Assembly: GCF_051233475.1 (NCBI RefSeq)
Contig: NZ_JBKFGH010000006.1
Span: 247,993 to 311,992 of the forward strand
Direction of reading: 5' to 3'
Source of the DNA: Bacillus_BU sp051233475
Lineage (GTDB): Bacteria > Bacillota > Bacilli > Bacillales > Cytobacillaceae
Length of the DNA: 64,000 nt
Part shown: positions 42,267 through 51,043 of the stretch, one piece after another
Numbering within the stretch: position 1 is the stretch's first letter
Layout of the letters: each line of letters starts with the position of its first letter
Translations under genes and position numbers: made by a program
Notes under the pieces: generated by a model
What the model saw: the letters and a program-made list of their open reading frames with translations, nothing else
What the model was told of the DNA's origin: nothing
Database searches by the model: none

Positions 42267-42344
42267 TTGTGGTGTTTCATTCTTGGGTACATAATTTCAG
42301 ACAAATGTACTTACAAGAAAAGATCAAACATGAGGTGAACTGAA

Positions 42345-43448
42345 ATGCAATGGAAAGAACAAATATTGACATTATCTCCATACCAACCAGGGAAATCAAC
42401 TGATTCAGTAAAACGACAATATGGTTTAGAAAAGATCGTGAAATTGGCCTCAAATGAAAATCCATATGGATGCTCAGAGCAAGTGTTAGCTGCACTGCAG
42501 AATTCTGTCCAATCTCTGGAAATATACCCTGATGGCCATGCCACGAACTTAAGAGAAGCGGTTGCGAAACAGTTACAAGTCGAACCTAATCAGCTTATTT
42601 TTGGAAATGGTTCAGATAATATTATCCAAATTATTTCACGGTCGCTATTAACACCTGGCACCAATACTGTAATGGCTACTCCGACTTTTTCACAGTATAA
42701 GCACAACGCTGTCATTGAAGGTGCTGAAGTTCGGGAAATTCCATTGGTCAATGGTGAGCATGATTTGGCCTCCATGTTAGCAGCGATTGATACACAGACA
42801 AAAATTGTTTGGGTATGCAGTCCTAACAATCCAACCGGAATTTATATTGGTGAGGACAGCCTGTTGAATTTTCTTAAACAAGTACCTGAGAATGTACTCG
42901 TTGTGTTTGATGAAGCATATTTTGAATACGTTACTGCAGAAGACTATATCGATTCAGTAAAGCTGGTTAATACATTTAAAAACTTAATCGTACTAAGAAC
43001 GTTCTCTAAAATCTATGGTTTAGCTAGTTTAAGAGTTGGATATGGCATTGCAAATCCTGCTGTTATTTCAGCATTAGAGCCTGTTAGGGAACCGTTTAAT
43101 GTAAATACATTAGCCCAAGTGGCTGCTGAAGCTGCCATAAAGGATCAAGCGTTTGTTGAAGACTGTAAACAAAAAAATCGTAAAGGCCTTGAGCAGTTTT
43201 ATCAATTTTGCCAAGATCATAATTTGGAATACTATCCTTCGCAAGGAAATTTCATTTTAATTGATTTTAAACGTGATGGAAACGAAGTGTTCCAGTATTT
43301 AATGGAAAGAGGCTATATTGTCCGTTCTGGAAAACCACTAGGTTTCCCAACTGCAGTTAGGGTAACTGTTGGTACCACTGAGCAAAACGATGGGGTAATT
43401 GCTGAAATGAAGCAAATGCTTGAAGTGAAAGCGACCTCTAATAAATAG
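42345..43448 (+). CDS. hisC: Histidinol-phosphate / aromatic aminotransferase HisC
   Basis: A PLP aminotransferase which in Bacillus serves both histidine synthesis and phenylalanine/tyrosine synthesis, explaining its place in the aro cluster. The 367 residues show ASNENPYG, GNGSDNIIQI, SPNNPTG, the Schiff-base Lys222 in RTFSKIYGLASLRVGY, and the phosphate-binding Arg near the C-terminus (RSGKPLGFPTAVRVTVG). GAGGTGA lies upstream. Confidence 0.96.
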   Translation: MQWKEQILTLSPYQPGKSTDSVKRQYGLEKIVKLASNENPYGCSEQVLAALQNSVQSLEIYPDGHATNLREAVAKQLQVEPNQLIFGNGSDNIIQIISRSLLTPGTNTVMATPTFSQYKHNAVIEGAEVREIPLVNGEHDLASMLAAIDTQTKIVWVCSPNNPTGIYIGEDSLLNFLKQVPENVLVVFDEAYFEYVTAEDYIDSVKLVNTFKNLIVLRTFSKIYGLASLRVGYGIANPAVISALEPVREPFNVNTLAQVAAEAAIKDQAFVEDCKQKNRKGLEQFYQFCQDHNLEYYPSQGNFILIDFKRDGNEVFQYLMERGYIVRSGKPLGFPTAVRVTVGTTEQNDGVIAEMKQMLEVKATSNK

Positions 43449-43470
43449 GTGATTTAAAGGCGGTGGTCTT

Positions 43471-44577
43471 TTGAGAGGCCGTGTATTTGTGATAGGGCTA
43501 GGGTTGATAGGTGGCTCCCTGGCTCTTTCTATTAAGCGTACACATAAAGATTCTATTATAATTGGTTTTGATGTTAACGAAAAACAAAGGAAACTAGCGA
43601 AAATGCTCGGAGTCGTTGATGAAACTGTAGAAGAGATTAAGCTTGGCGCGGAGCAAGCTGACCTCATCATCATTGCTACTCCCGTAAATGAAGCGGAATT
43701 GATCATTCGAAGCCTATCAAATATGTCGTTGAAAAATGACGTGATTGTAACAGATGCCGGTAGTACAAAGACAAAAATTGTTGAAACAGCAACATGTCTT
43801 GTGAAAAAAGGAATTACCTTTATCGGCGGTCATCCGATGGCCGGTTCCCATAAAAGCGGTGTAACAGCTGCAAAAGCTATTTTATTTGAAAATGCCTTTT
43901 ATTTATTAACTCCGAGCTCAGACATTGCCGGGGACCAGATTGAAACGCTAAAGGAATGGCTACAAGGTACTAAAGCAAAGTTTTTGATTGTATCACCGGA
44001 AGAGCATGACTATATGACTGGGGTAATCAGTCATTTCCCTCACGTCATTGCAGCATCCCTTGTTCATCAAGCAGAAAAAACGAGTCAAGAACAACATTTG
44101 GTAACGAGATTGGCTGCAGGTGGCTTTCGGGATATTACCCGGATCGCATCGAGCAATCCAGCAATGTGGAGGGATATTCTTCTGCATAATAAACCTGTTC
44201 TACTTAAAATTTTTCATGACTGGATCGACGAAATGGAACATGTAACATCGATGCTCGCAAATGAAAACGGCGATGCATTGTATCAATATTTTCAGAGCGC
44301 CAAACAGTTCAGAGATGAACTTCCTGTAAAAGATAAAGGTGCAATTCCGGCGTTTTATGATCTATTTGTTGATGTTCCCGATTATCCTGGGGTAATCTCT
44401 GAAATTACTGGTTATTTAGCAAAAGAAGAAATAAGTATTACCAACATCCGTATCCGGGAAACTCGTGAGGAGGTTTACGGAATACTAGTCATTAGCTTCC
44501 AAACAGAGGAAGATCGGCAAAGAGCAGAACAATGTATTAAACATTATACAGACTTCGATACATCAGTTGGACCTTAA
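43471..44577 (+). CDS. tyrA: Prephenate dehydrogenase TyrA with ACT domain
   Basis: It oxidatively decarboxylates prephenate to 4-hydroxyphenylpyruvate on the tyrosine branch. The 368 residues show the NAD motif VIGLGLIGGSLALS at the start, the catalytic region GGHPMAGSHKSGV, SHFPHVIAASL, and a C-terminal ACT domain (about 297-368, DVPDYPGVISEITGYLAKEE) expected to bind tyrosine for feedback. The start is TTG, preceded by GGCGGTGG. Confidence 0.95.
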   Translation: MRGRVFVIGLGLIGGSLALSIKRTHKDSIIIGFDVNEKQRKLAKMLGVVDETVEEIKLGAEQADLIIIATPVNEAELIIRSLSNMSLKNDVIVTDAGSTKTKIVETATCLVKKGITFIGGHPMAGSHKSGVTAAKAILFENAFYLLTPSSDIAGDQIETLKEWLQGTKAKFLIVSPEEHDYMTGVISHFPHVIAASLVHQAEKTSQEQHLVTRLAAGGFRDITRIASSNPAMWRDILLHNKPVLLKIFHDWIDEMEHVTSMLANENGDALYQYFQSAKQFRDELPVKDKGAIPAFYDLFVDVPDYPGVISEITGYLAKEEISITNIRIRETREEVYGILVISFQTEEDRQRAEQCIKHYTDFDTSVGP

Positions 44578-44610
44578 TTGTAAACTTTCATAGTGGATGG
44601 GTGATAAAAC

Positions 44611-45900
44611 ATGGATCAAATTCAACTACATACAAATGCTGCAGGTTTATCTGGAGAAATTTCCATTCCAGGCGATAAATCGATCTCACATCGTGCTGTA
44701 ATGTTTGGTGCTATCGCAACTGGAACAACCACTGTTACGAATTTTTTGCCTGGGGATGATTGTCTTAGTACGATTTCCTGTTTTCGTAAATTAGGGGTAG
44801 AGATTGTTCAGGAAGATAATATGGTTACGGTCTACGGGAAAGGGCTAAACGGTCTTAATGAGTCTTCGGAAATTTTGGATGTTGGCAATTCCGGAACAAC
44901 GATTCGGTTATTAATGGGGATTCTTGCTGGACGCCCTTTTCATAACGTTTTAATCGGTGATCATTCAATCGGCAGAAGACCGATGACACGTGTGGTAAAA
45001 CCTTTGTTGCAAATGGGAGCTAAAATCGATGGGAAAAACAATGGGGAATTTACACCCATATCAATAAGAGGCGGAGAATTAACGGCAATCGAATATACAC
45101 TTCCTGTTGCCAGCGCTCAAGTTAAATCATCGATTCTTTTTGCCGGGCTTCAGGCGAACGGAACGACAATCATTCATGAACCTGCTAAAACACGTGATCA
45201 TACAGAGCGGATGATTCGTCAATTTGGCGGCGAAGTGGAAAGTAATGGTCTTTCTGTTAAGATTCAAGGGGGACAATCCTTAACTGCAAGTCATGTTAAC
45301 GTTCCCGGAGATATTTCCTCAGCAGCATTTTTTATGGTTGCAGGTGCAATCGTTCCTAATAGTGAAATTATTTTAAAAAATGTTGGCTTAAATCCGACTC
45401 GAACAGGCATAATTGATGTTATGAAAGAAATGGGAGCGGATATTACCATCCTTCCAAATGAAGCGGAGCAATATGAGCCAACTGGGGATATCATTGTGAG
45501 AACTTCAAACTTGGTCGGTACCGTTATTGAGGGAGAGTTGATTCCAAGACTAATTGATGAGATTCCAGTCCTCGCTTTGCTTGCTACACAAGCAAAAGGT
45601 AAAACAATCATAAAAGATGCACATGAGTTAAAGGTAAAGGAAACGAACAGAATCGATACAGTCGTAAATGAACTTTCCAAGCTTGGTGCTTCGATTGAAG
45701 CAACCGAGGATGGAATGATTATCCATGGTGGAACAGCTCTTAAATCTGGAGAAGTAAGCAGTCATGGAGATCACCGAATTGGTATGATGCTAGCAGTTGC
45801 CGCTTTAATTACTAAGGGCGAGGTAATGCTAACCGATGCAGAAGCCATTTCCGTCTCCTATCCTAAATTTTTTAATGATTTAAATAATCTTTTAAGATAG
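44611..45900 (+). CDS. aroA: EPSP synthase (AroA; AroE in B. subtilis naming)
   Basis: 5-enolpyruvylshikimate-3-phosphate synthase, the shikimate pathway step before chorismate synthase. The 429 residues show IPGDKSISHRAVMF, DVGNSGTTIRLLMGILAG, the arginine pair GRRPMTRV, VASAQVKSSILFAGL, LIDEIPVLA and KVKETNRID. Gly at the glyphosate-site loop is followed by Thr-Thr (GNSGTT), the usual form. It is the last gene of the supraoperon; no clear terminator follows before the repeat. Confidence 0.96.
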   Translation: MDQIQLHTNAAGLSGEISIPGDKSISHRAVMFGAIATGTTTVTNFLPGDDCLSTISCFRKLGVEIVQEDNMVTVYGKGLNGLNESSEILDVGNSGTTIRLLMGILAGRPFHNVLIGDHSIGRRPMTRVVKPLLQMGAKIDGKNNGEFTPISIRGGELTAIEYTLPVASAQVKSSILFAGLQANGTTIIHEPAKTRDHTERMIRQFGGEVESNGLSVKIQGGQSLTASHVNVPGDISSAAFFMVAGAIVPNSEIILKNVGLNPTRTGIIDVMKEMGADITILPNEAEQYEPTGDIIVRTSNLVGTVIEGELIPRLIDEIPVLALLATQAKGKTIIKDAHELKVKETNRIDTVVNELSKLGASIEATEDGMIIHGGTALKSGEVSSHGDHRIGMMLAVAALITKGEVMLTDAEAISVSYPKFFNDLNNLLR

Positions 45901-46209
45901 TTGTGTTAAAGAACAAAGTTGATTTTTGAACACTCTGTTGATTGGAGCGGAAGGTGCGAGACTCCTGCGGGAGAAGGTGTCACGGGAGACCCCACAGGCG
46001 CTATGGCGCCGAGGAGAACGAAAATCGGAAGCGGCTTGCCCAGGGGCGACAGGCATAAGACGAGCCGGCATGAAGGTTGTTTTTTGACCTTCTTGACGGA
46101 TTGGCTTATGACCCCGAGCCCCTAGCCGCTGTAGCTAGACAGGCTCCCGGACTCCCCCGCGGAAAGCGAGCACCTGGAGTGGAAATCAACAGACAAATTT
46201 AACAAAGCC
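45901..46209 (+). repeat. Repeat family A, full copy interrupted by a family B element
   Basis: It begins TTGTGTTAAAGAACAA and ends AAATTTAACAAAGCC. The core GGTGCGAGACTCCTGCGGGA ... GCGCCGAGGAG is split at 46016 by a 124-bp family B element, and resumes with AGGCTCCCGGACTCCC. Without the insert the copy is about 185 nt. The open frame at 45919-46125 is repeat-derived and not a gene. Confidence 0.9.
46017..46140 (+). repeat. Repeat family B element nested in family A
   Basis: It runs from AACGAAAATCGGAAGCGGCT to CCGCTGTAGCTAGAC, flanked by AG on both sides (46015-46016 and 46141-46142). It is diverged from the 17.3-kb array, but stems are kept by paired changes: CATAAG/CTTATG in place of CTTAAG/CTTAAG, and apex GAAGGT/ACCTTC in place of AAAGGT/ACCTTT. 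Confidence 0.88.
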
Positions 46210-46331
46210 TTACGATAAACAAGCAGGAGTTGGAGCTAATCCAGCTCCTTACTTTTCTAATTTTGTCAGTCATATTTATAAAAATTCCACATAGCTTGTC
46301 ATAAGACCGTTTTAAAAAAGAGGGTGGTTTT

Positions 46332-47231
46332 ATGACCTATATCATTGAAAATGCAAATGTATTGAACGAACAAACTGTTAACACAACATCATTCCTAGTT
46401 AAACAAGACAAAATCGCCTCTGTGTTGCCTTCCGTCAACAAGCTAAGTTACATGAGAATGGATGCAAATTCATTCATTATGACCCCTACTTATACGATGT
46501 TTGATCCACAGCTGCCTGAAAATAAATCATTTCAGGAATTGAAGCAGTACTTTTTAGAGGAGTTTATCAAAAAAGGATGCACCACTTTTTTAACAACCGC
46601 AAATATTGAGTTTGAAGCTGAGTTTTCGCTTAAAATCAAGCGAAAGCAAGCCATGCTTAATACGAGTCCCATCGATTATATTATTGCCGTCAAAATCCCT
46701 GTTCGGCTGCTAACCCCATCCTTCATTAGAAAATGTAAAAAGGAAAAAATACCTGCCATTTTTGTAGAAATAGAAAAATGGTCTGAAATAGTATCCGTTC
46801 CATGGGGATGGATTAAAGAGGCGCTTTTTCCATACAATTGTCCATTAATTCCAGTTTTCTCATTAAAAAGTGCTAACGAAATGCATCAGGCAATTGATAA
46901 TTGGAGAAAAATTACTACAAATGAAAAAATCCCATCTCTAAAAAATGAGATACCAGTATCTCAGCCTATGACCAAACAGGACCTTGCCAAAATAGGAATC
47001 TATCCGCTTAAATCAAATCTCCTGCAGGGTGGAGAACTTAGTTATAATATGTATTTGATGGATTCTAAAAGCAAGCAAGTTGAACAAATGGATTTGTTTC
47101 ATTATCATAATCATAGATTGGTTATTACAATGCATAAAGGAAAAGTAATTCGAGCAGGTGAAAAGGTGGTGTTTCGTTCGGGGTTCGGTGAAAAGGTAAC
47201 AATTAAAATGCCATCTTTCTACACACTATAG
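46332..47231 (+). CDS. Amidohydrolase-like protein lacking the metal site, unknown function
   Basis: A 299-residue protein. The N-terminus (YIIENANVLNEQ...FLVKQDKIASVLP) resembles the small beta domain of amidohydrolases such as dihydroorotase or N-acetylglucosamine-6-phosphate deacetylase. FIKKGCTTFLTT resembles the first barrel segment, and the end (HKGKVIRAGEKVVFRSGFGEKV) the closing beta strands. Where those enzymes have the metal-binding His-x-His there is MTPTYTMFDP instead, so catalysis by that mechanism is unlikely. AGAGGGTGG lies upstream. It stands 22 nt before ypiA, so co-transcription is likely. I recognise no named family. Confidence 0.7.
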   Translation: MTYIIENANVLNEQTVNTTSFLVKQDKIASVLPSVNKLSYMRMDANSFIMTPTYTMFDPQLPENKSFQELKQYFLEEFIKKGCTTFLTTANIEFEAEFSLKIKRKQAMLNTSPIDYIIAVKIPVRLLTPSFIRKCKKEKIPAIFVEIEKWSEIVSVPWGWIKEALFPYNCPLIPVFSLKSANEMHQAIDNWRKITTNEKIPSLKNEIPVSQPMTKQDLAKIGIYPLKSNLLQGGELSYNMYLMDSKSKQVEQMDLFHYHNHRLVITMHKGKVIRAGEKVVFRSGFGEKVTIKMPSFYTL

Positions 47232-47253
47232 TAAATCTTGAAAGGGTCATAAC

Positions 47254-48516
47254 ATGAATACAGTAAATAATATCATCTCTCTTTTAGAAAACGGTCAACA
47301 AAAAGAAGCCATTCAACAGTATAGACAAGTCCTACAACATGGAACGGCTGAGGAAAAATATGATCTCGCCGAGGAATTAACGAGGTTCGGATTTTTAGAG
47401 GAAGCAGCGGACCTATATAAGAATTTATTAGAAGAATACCCTGATGAAGGTGAACTGATCGTTCTGCTTGCCGAAATATACCTCGAAATGGGACAAGAAG
47501 AGGAAGCCATGCTTCTGCTTGAAAAAATTGACGCTAGTGATGAGTTTTTTCCCCAGTCTCTTTTGCTATTAGCCGATTTATACCAAATGAATGGTTTATA
47601 CGAAGTAAGTGAGCAAAAATTAATAACAGCCAAAAAAATATTACCACAAGAAGAAGTGATTGATTTTGCCTTGGGCGAACTTTATGGTGAGCTGGGCAGG
47701 TTCGCAGAAGCCATTCAATCCTATGATCGTATTTTAACACAAGGCACAAAAGAGATTGCTGGGATCAATATCAATCAGAGAATGGCAGAAATGTTAAGTG
47801 CAAGCGGGTCCTTTGAGGAGGCTCTTCCCCATTATGATTTAGCGCTAAAGGAAAAACTTGAAATAAATACATTATTTGGTTACGCCTTAACAGCCTATCA
47901 ATCAGGAGCCATTCAAACCTCTATTGAAAAATTTGAACAACTTAAAGAGCTTGACCCCGAATATCATTCCTTATATTTATATTTGGCTAAAGCATATGAG
48001 CGAGAAGAAGACCTTCAAAGATGTTTTGACATTATTAAAGAAGGAATCCGTCTTGATGATTTTAACAAAGATTTATTTTATTATGGTGGAAAGATTGCGC
48101 TTAAACTAGGTAAAGAAGAAGAGGCTGAAAGACTGCTGAGGGAAGCAATCGCTCTTGATCCAGGTTTTACAGAAGCTGTTCTAACCTTGAATAAACTTTT
48201 TCTTCTTCAGGAACGTTTTGAAGAAGTATTAGAATTAGCGGAGCAAGTTGAACTAATTAATGAAGTGGAACCTCAGTTGTTGTGGGATGAAGCGGTTGCT
48301 CATCACCATTTAGAGAATTATTCAAAAGCATTAAACAAATATCAACTTGCATATACTTACTTTAAGAATCATCAGGAATTTTTAAAGGATTACGGATATT
48401 TTTTAATTGAAGAAGGAAAAAGTGTTGAGGCTGTCGAAATTTTTATTGAATTACTAAAAAATGATCCGAGCAATATTGAATATCAAGAATTAGTTGATCG
48501 TTTACAAGGATCATAG
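47254..48516 (+). CDS. ypiA: TPR repeat protein YpiA
   Basis: A 420-residue soluble protein made almost wholly of tetratricopeptide repeats (about ten helix pairs; examples GFLEEAADLYKNLLEEYPDE and KEEEAERLLREAIALDPGF). It serves protein-protein contacts. Length and place match B. subtilis YpiA. It is followed by ypiB, whose product controls ClpCP turnover of MurA in related bacteria; a link between the two is inferred from operon structure. Confidence 0.92.
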   Translation: MNTVNNIISLLENGQQKEAIQQYRQVLQHGTAEEKYDLAEELTRFGFLEEAADLYKNLLEEYPDEGELIVLLAEIYLEMGQEEEAMLLLEKIDASDEFFPQSLLLLADLYQMNGLYEVSEQKLITAKKILPQEEVIDFALGELYGELGRFAEAIQSYDRILTQGTKEIAGININQRMAEMLSASGSFEEALPHYDLALKEKLEINTLFGYALTAYQSGAIQTSIEKFEQLKELDPEYHSLYLYLAKAYEREEDLQRCFDIIKEGIRLDDFNKDLFYYGGKIALKLGKEEEAERLLREAIALDPGFTEAVLTLNKLFLLQERFEEVLELAEQVELINEVEPQLLWDEAVAHHHLENYSKALNKYQLAYTYFKNHQEFLKDYGYFLIEEGKSVEAVEIFIELLKNDPSNIEYQELVDRLQGS

Positions 48517-48565
48517 GATGAACTGCATTTAAAATATGGTGAATTTGCAGAGGAGGGAAGCAAAC

Positions 48566-49108
48566 ATGACGACCCCTGTATCTGTCAACGAGAAGAAGGA
48601 TTTTATTCGTTGGTTTTTAAACCATTATCAGTTGAAAAGAAGAGAATGTGTGTGGATCTTAAATTACTTAATGAGCCATGACCAGCTGATGGAAAAGGTT
48701 CATTTTGTAGATCAGGCACAATATTGTCCACGTGGACTTGTAATGTCTACGCATTGTGTTGATGAAGTACCATTTCGATTCTATAAAGAAAATGTAATGA
48801 CAACAGATGCAGAAAAATCATTCCATGATATCCGTCTAAATCGGGATGAGGAAATTTATATTCAATTAAATTTTCATGCTTCCAACCAGGCTCATCAATA
48901 TGCAGCGGTTCAAGAAGACAATCCTTTTATGCCTAGAAACGTGCAAATTAATGAGTCAGACCGTATTATTGCCGAGCGCTTTTTAACGGATAGCATCAGA
49001 CGTTTTCAAGAGGAAAAGTTGCTTCAACAAATTGACGATGCTCTTGATCAACATGACCAGAATGCTTTCGAAGCATTAACAGACCAATTAAGAAAATTAA
49101 AAAAGTGA
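48566..49108 (+). CDS. ypiB: ReoY family protein YpiB (UPF0302)
   Basis: A 180-residue cytoplasmic protein of the UPF0302 family. The N-terminal half contains EKKDFIRWFLNHYQLKRRECVWILNYLMS and the C-terminal helices DDALDQHDQNAFEALTDQL (IDEAL-like). Listeria ReoY, the homologue, helps target MurA for ClpCP degradation and so adjusts peptidoglycan synthesis. The start at 48566 has GAGGAGGG upstream; a start at 48536 is possible but not family-like. Confidence 0.91.
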   Translation: MTTPVSVNEKKDFIRWFLNHYQLKRRECVWILNYLMSHDQLMEKVHFVDQAQYCPRGLVMSTHCVDEVPFRFYKENVMTTDAEKSFHDIRLNRDEEIYIQLNFHASNQAHQYAAVQEDNPFMPRNVQINESDRIIAERFLTDSIRRFQEEKLLQQIDDALDQHDQNAFEALTDQLRKLKK

Positions 49109-49128
49109 CTTTTCGGACAGCTTGCTTG

Positions 49129-49156
49129 CAAAAGCAAGCTTTTTTGTTTAGGGTAG
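49129..49156 (+). terminator. Intrinsic terminator of ypiA-ypiB
   Basis: Stem AGCTTGCTT/AAGCAAGCT (49129-49137 and 49142-49150) followed by six T. It lies between ypiB and the true start of ypiF. Confidence 0.85.
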
Positions 49157-49191
49157 AATTGGATTATGTTAGTAACAGGAGGGATTTACAG

Positions 49192-49656
49192 TTGAAATGG
49201 AACCCGCAGGATATAGAAACTTTTTTGCAATCGAAAGAATATGTTGATACAGCGGTTCTACCACTACTTCCAGTCGCATTTGACAGTGAAATGGGACAGG
49301 CAGCTGGGATGAGCGAGTTTATTACTTTAGTAACAGGTCAATTAGAAAGACAATTTAAAGGTAGATTATTATTGCTTCCGGGGTTTTCTTATCTAAAAAC
49401 ATGTGAAGAAGAAAAGCTATTTACGGATCTATTATTATGGGAATCTCAATTGAAGGAAAGTGGTTTTAGTCATATTTTTTATTTAACCTCCGATCTGTTT
49501 TGGAAATCGGCGGAATCACGTCTAGACGGTTCACTTATTTGGATTCCTTCCATTCCGTTAGAAACGATGCAGGAAGCCCAAAAAATTTCCGTGGTAGAAA
49601 GTCAGGTAAAACAGATGTTAACTTTGTTTACTGGCAAATGGCATGAAAAAGAATAA
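49192..49656 (+). CDS. ypiF: YpiF family protein (DUF2487)
   Basis: A 154-residue soluble protein (MKWNPQDIETFLQSKEYVDTAVLPLLPV; LLLLPGFSYLKTCEEEKLF). It matches B. subtilis YpiF in length and place, just before qcrA. The TTG at 49192 was chosen: AGGAGGG lies 8 nt upstream, the family starts here, and an upstream ATG at 49105 would read through the terminator. Function is unknown. Confidence 0.87.
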   Translation: MKWNPQDIETFLQSKEYVDTAVLPLLPVAFDSEMGQAAGMSEFITLVTGQLERQFKGRLLLLPGFSYLKTCEEEKLFTDLLLWESQLKESGFSHIFYLTSDLFWKSAESRLDGSLIWIPSIPLETMQEAQKISVVESQVKQMLTLFTGKWHEKE

Positions 49657-49693
49657 ATATTTAGAAAGTTGGAAGATTCAGGCTAGTATTTTA

Positions 49694-49722
49694 TTGACCT
49701 TGAATAAAGATTGATATATCAT
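49694..49722 (+). promoter_or_regulatory. Candidate SigA promoter of qcrABC
   Basis: TTGACC (49694-49699), 17-nt spacer, TATCAT (49717-49722). The start of transcription would be near 49729, about 68 nt before qcrA. Confidence 0.6.
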
Positions 49723-49796
49723 GAGAATGTCCTAGTTTTATATTTTGTTTTAATAGTCTCGTGAACTTAAACTTTGTAACAGGGGGGGGGATAAGC

Positions 49797-50297
49797 ATGA
49801 GCAAGCATCGTGTTTCAAGACGTCAGTTCTTGAATTACACTCTTACAGGGGTAGGAGGATTTATGGCGGCAGGAATGTTAATGCCGATGGTGCGATTTGC
49901 ACTTGATCCAGTTTTAGCTGCAGATGCGGGTGGAGACTTTATTCCAACAAAGCAAAAAATTGCAGACTTAACTACTGAACCGGTTCGTGTCGACTTTACT
50001 TTTAAGCAAAAGGATGCTTGGTACGAATCAGAAGTAACAAATACAGCTTGGGTGTATAAGAATGACAAGGGGGAAATTGTTGCGCTTTCACCAGTGTGCA
50101 AACACTTAGGATGCACGGTTGACTGGAATGCGGACAAGGCGAATCCAAATCAGTTTTTCTGTCCATGTCATATGGGTCGATATGAGAAGGACGGTACAAA
50201 CATACCAGGAACTCCGCCAATGGCGCCGCTGGATGTATACCCATATAAAGAAAAAGACGGCTACCTACACTTAGGTAAAGCCAAACCAAGAGCCTAA
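49797..50297 (+). CDS. qcrA: Menaquinol:cytochrome c reductase Rieske subunit QcrA
   Basis: The iron-sulfur subunit of the bc complex. The 166 residues start with a twin-arginine-type N-terminus (SRRQFLNYTLTGVGGF) and membrane anchor (about 14-34). The Rieske site is complete: CKHLGC and CPCHMG supply two Cys and two His to the 2Fe-2S cluster, with PP(M)APLD after. The ATG at 49797 follows a G-rich ribosome site. First gene of qcrABC. Confidence 0.96.
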   Translation: MSKHRVSRRQFLNYTLTGVGGFMAAGMLMPMVRFALDPVLAADAGGDFIPTKQKIADLTTEPVRVDFTFKQKDAWYESEVTNTAWVYKNDKGEIVALSPVCKHLGCTVDWNADKANPNQFFCPCHMGRYEKDGTNIPGTPPMAPLDVYPYKEKDGYLHLGKAKPRA

Positions 50298-50312
50298 AAG
50301 GAGGCGTAATCA

Positions 50313-50987
50313 ATGTTAAACAAAATTTACGATTGGGTAGATGAACGTTTAGACATTACTCCTTTATGGCGCGATATTGCGGACCATGAGGTTCCAGAGC
50401 ATGTAAATCCGGCACATCACTTTTCTGCCTTTGTTTACTGCTTCGGAGGTCTAACGTTCTTTATTACGGTTATTCAGATTTTGTCTGGGATGTTTTTAAC
50501 GATGTATTATGTTCCAGATATTAAAAATGCATGGGAATCAGTTTACTATCTACAAAACGAAGTAGCTTTTGGTCAAATTGTTCGTGGAATGCACCATTGG
50601 GGCGCAAGCTTAGTTATTGTCATGATGTTCTTACATACTCTGCGTGTGTTTTTCCAGGGAGCTTATAAAAAACCGCGTGAATTGAACTGGATTGTTGGCG
50701 TATTAATATTCTTTGTAATGCTTGGTTTAGGATTAACGGGGTACCTATTACCATGGGATATGAAAGCGCTATTTGCTACTAAAGTAACACTACAAATCAT
50801 GGATTCTATTCCATTGATCGGACCTTATATTAAAACCTTAATGTCAGGACATCCTGATATCGTTGGTGCACAAACATTATCTCGATTCTTTGCAATTCAT
50901 GTATTCTTCTTACCGGCTGCATTGTTCGGATTAATGGCTGCACACTTCATGATGATTCGTAAGCAAGGTATTTCTGGTCCACTATAA
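50313..50987 (+). CDS. qcrB: Menaquinol:cytochrome c reductase cytochrome b subunit QcrB
   Basis: A 224-residue b6-type cytochrome with four membrane helices. Paired heme histidines are seen in GMHHWGASLVIVMMFLHTLRVF and the C-terminal helix (FAIHVFFLPAALFGLMAAHFMMI). It provides quinone and heme b sites. It is 16 nt behind qcrA with AAGGAGG. Length equals B. subtilis QcrB. Confidence 0.97.
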   Translation: MLNKIYDWVDERLDITPLWRDIADHEVPEHVNPAHHFSAFVYCFGGLTFFITVIQILSGMFLTMYYVPDIKNAWESVYYLQNEVAFGQIVRGMHHWGASLVIVMMFLHTLRVFFQGAYKKPRELNWIVGVLIFFVMLGLGLTGYLLPWDMKALFATKVTLQIMDSIPLIGPYIKTLMSGHPDIVGAQTLSRFFAIHVFFLPAALFGLMAAHFMMIRKQGISGPL

Positions 50988-51043
50988 GATGGATTCGTTA
51001 TTTATACGGCTTTAACATAGAGTTAAAGGAGGGGGATTGCTCA

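Noticed and set aside
42267..42344. Remnant of trp genes or a T-box between aroH and hisC
   Set aside because: The 78 nt show no coding remnant and no T-box sequence; only the hisC ribosome site is clear.
45919..46125. 68-codon frame behind aroA
   Set aside because: It lies wholly in the nested family A/B repeats.
49105..49191. Upstream ATG start for ypiF
   Set aside because: It would place the ypiB terminator hairpin inside the coding region. The TTG at 49192 has a proper ribosome site and matches the family start.
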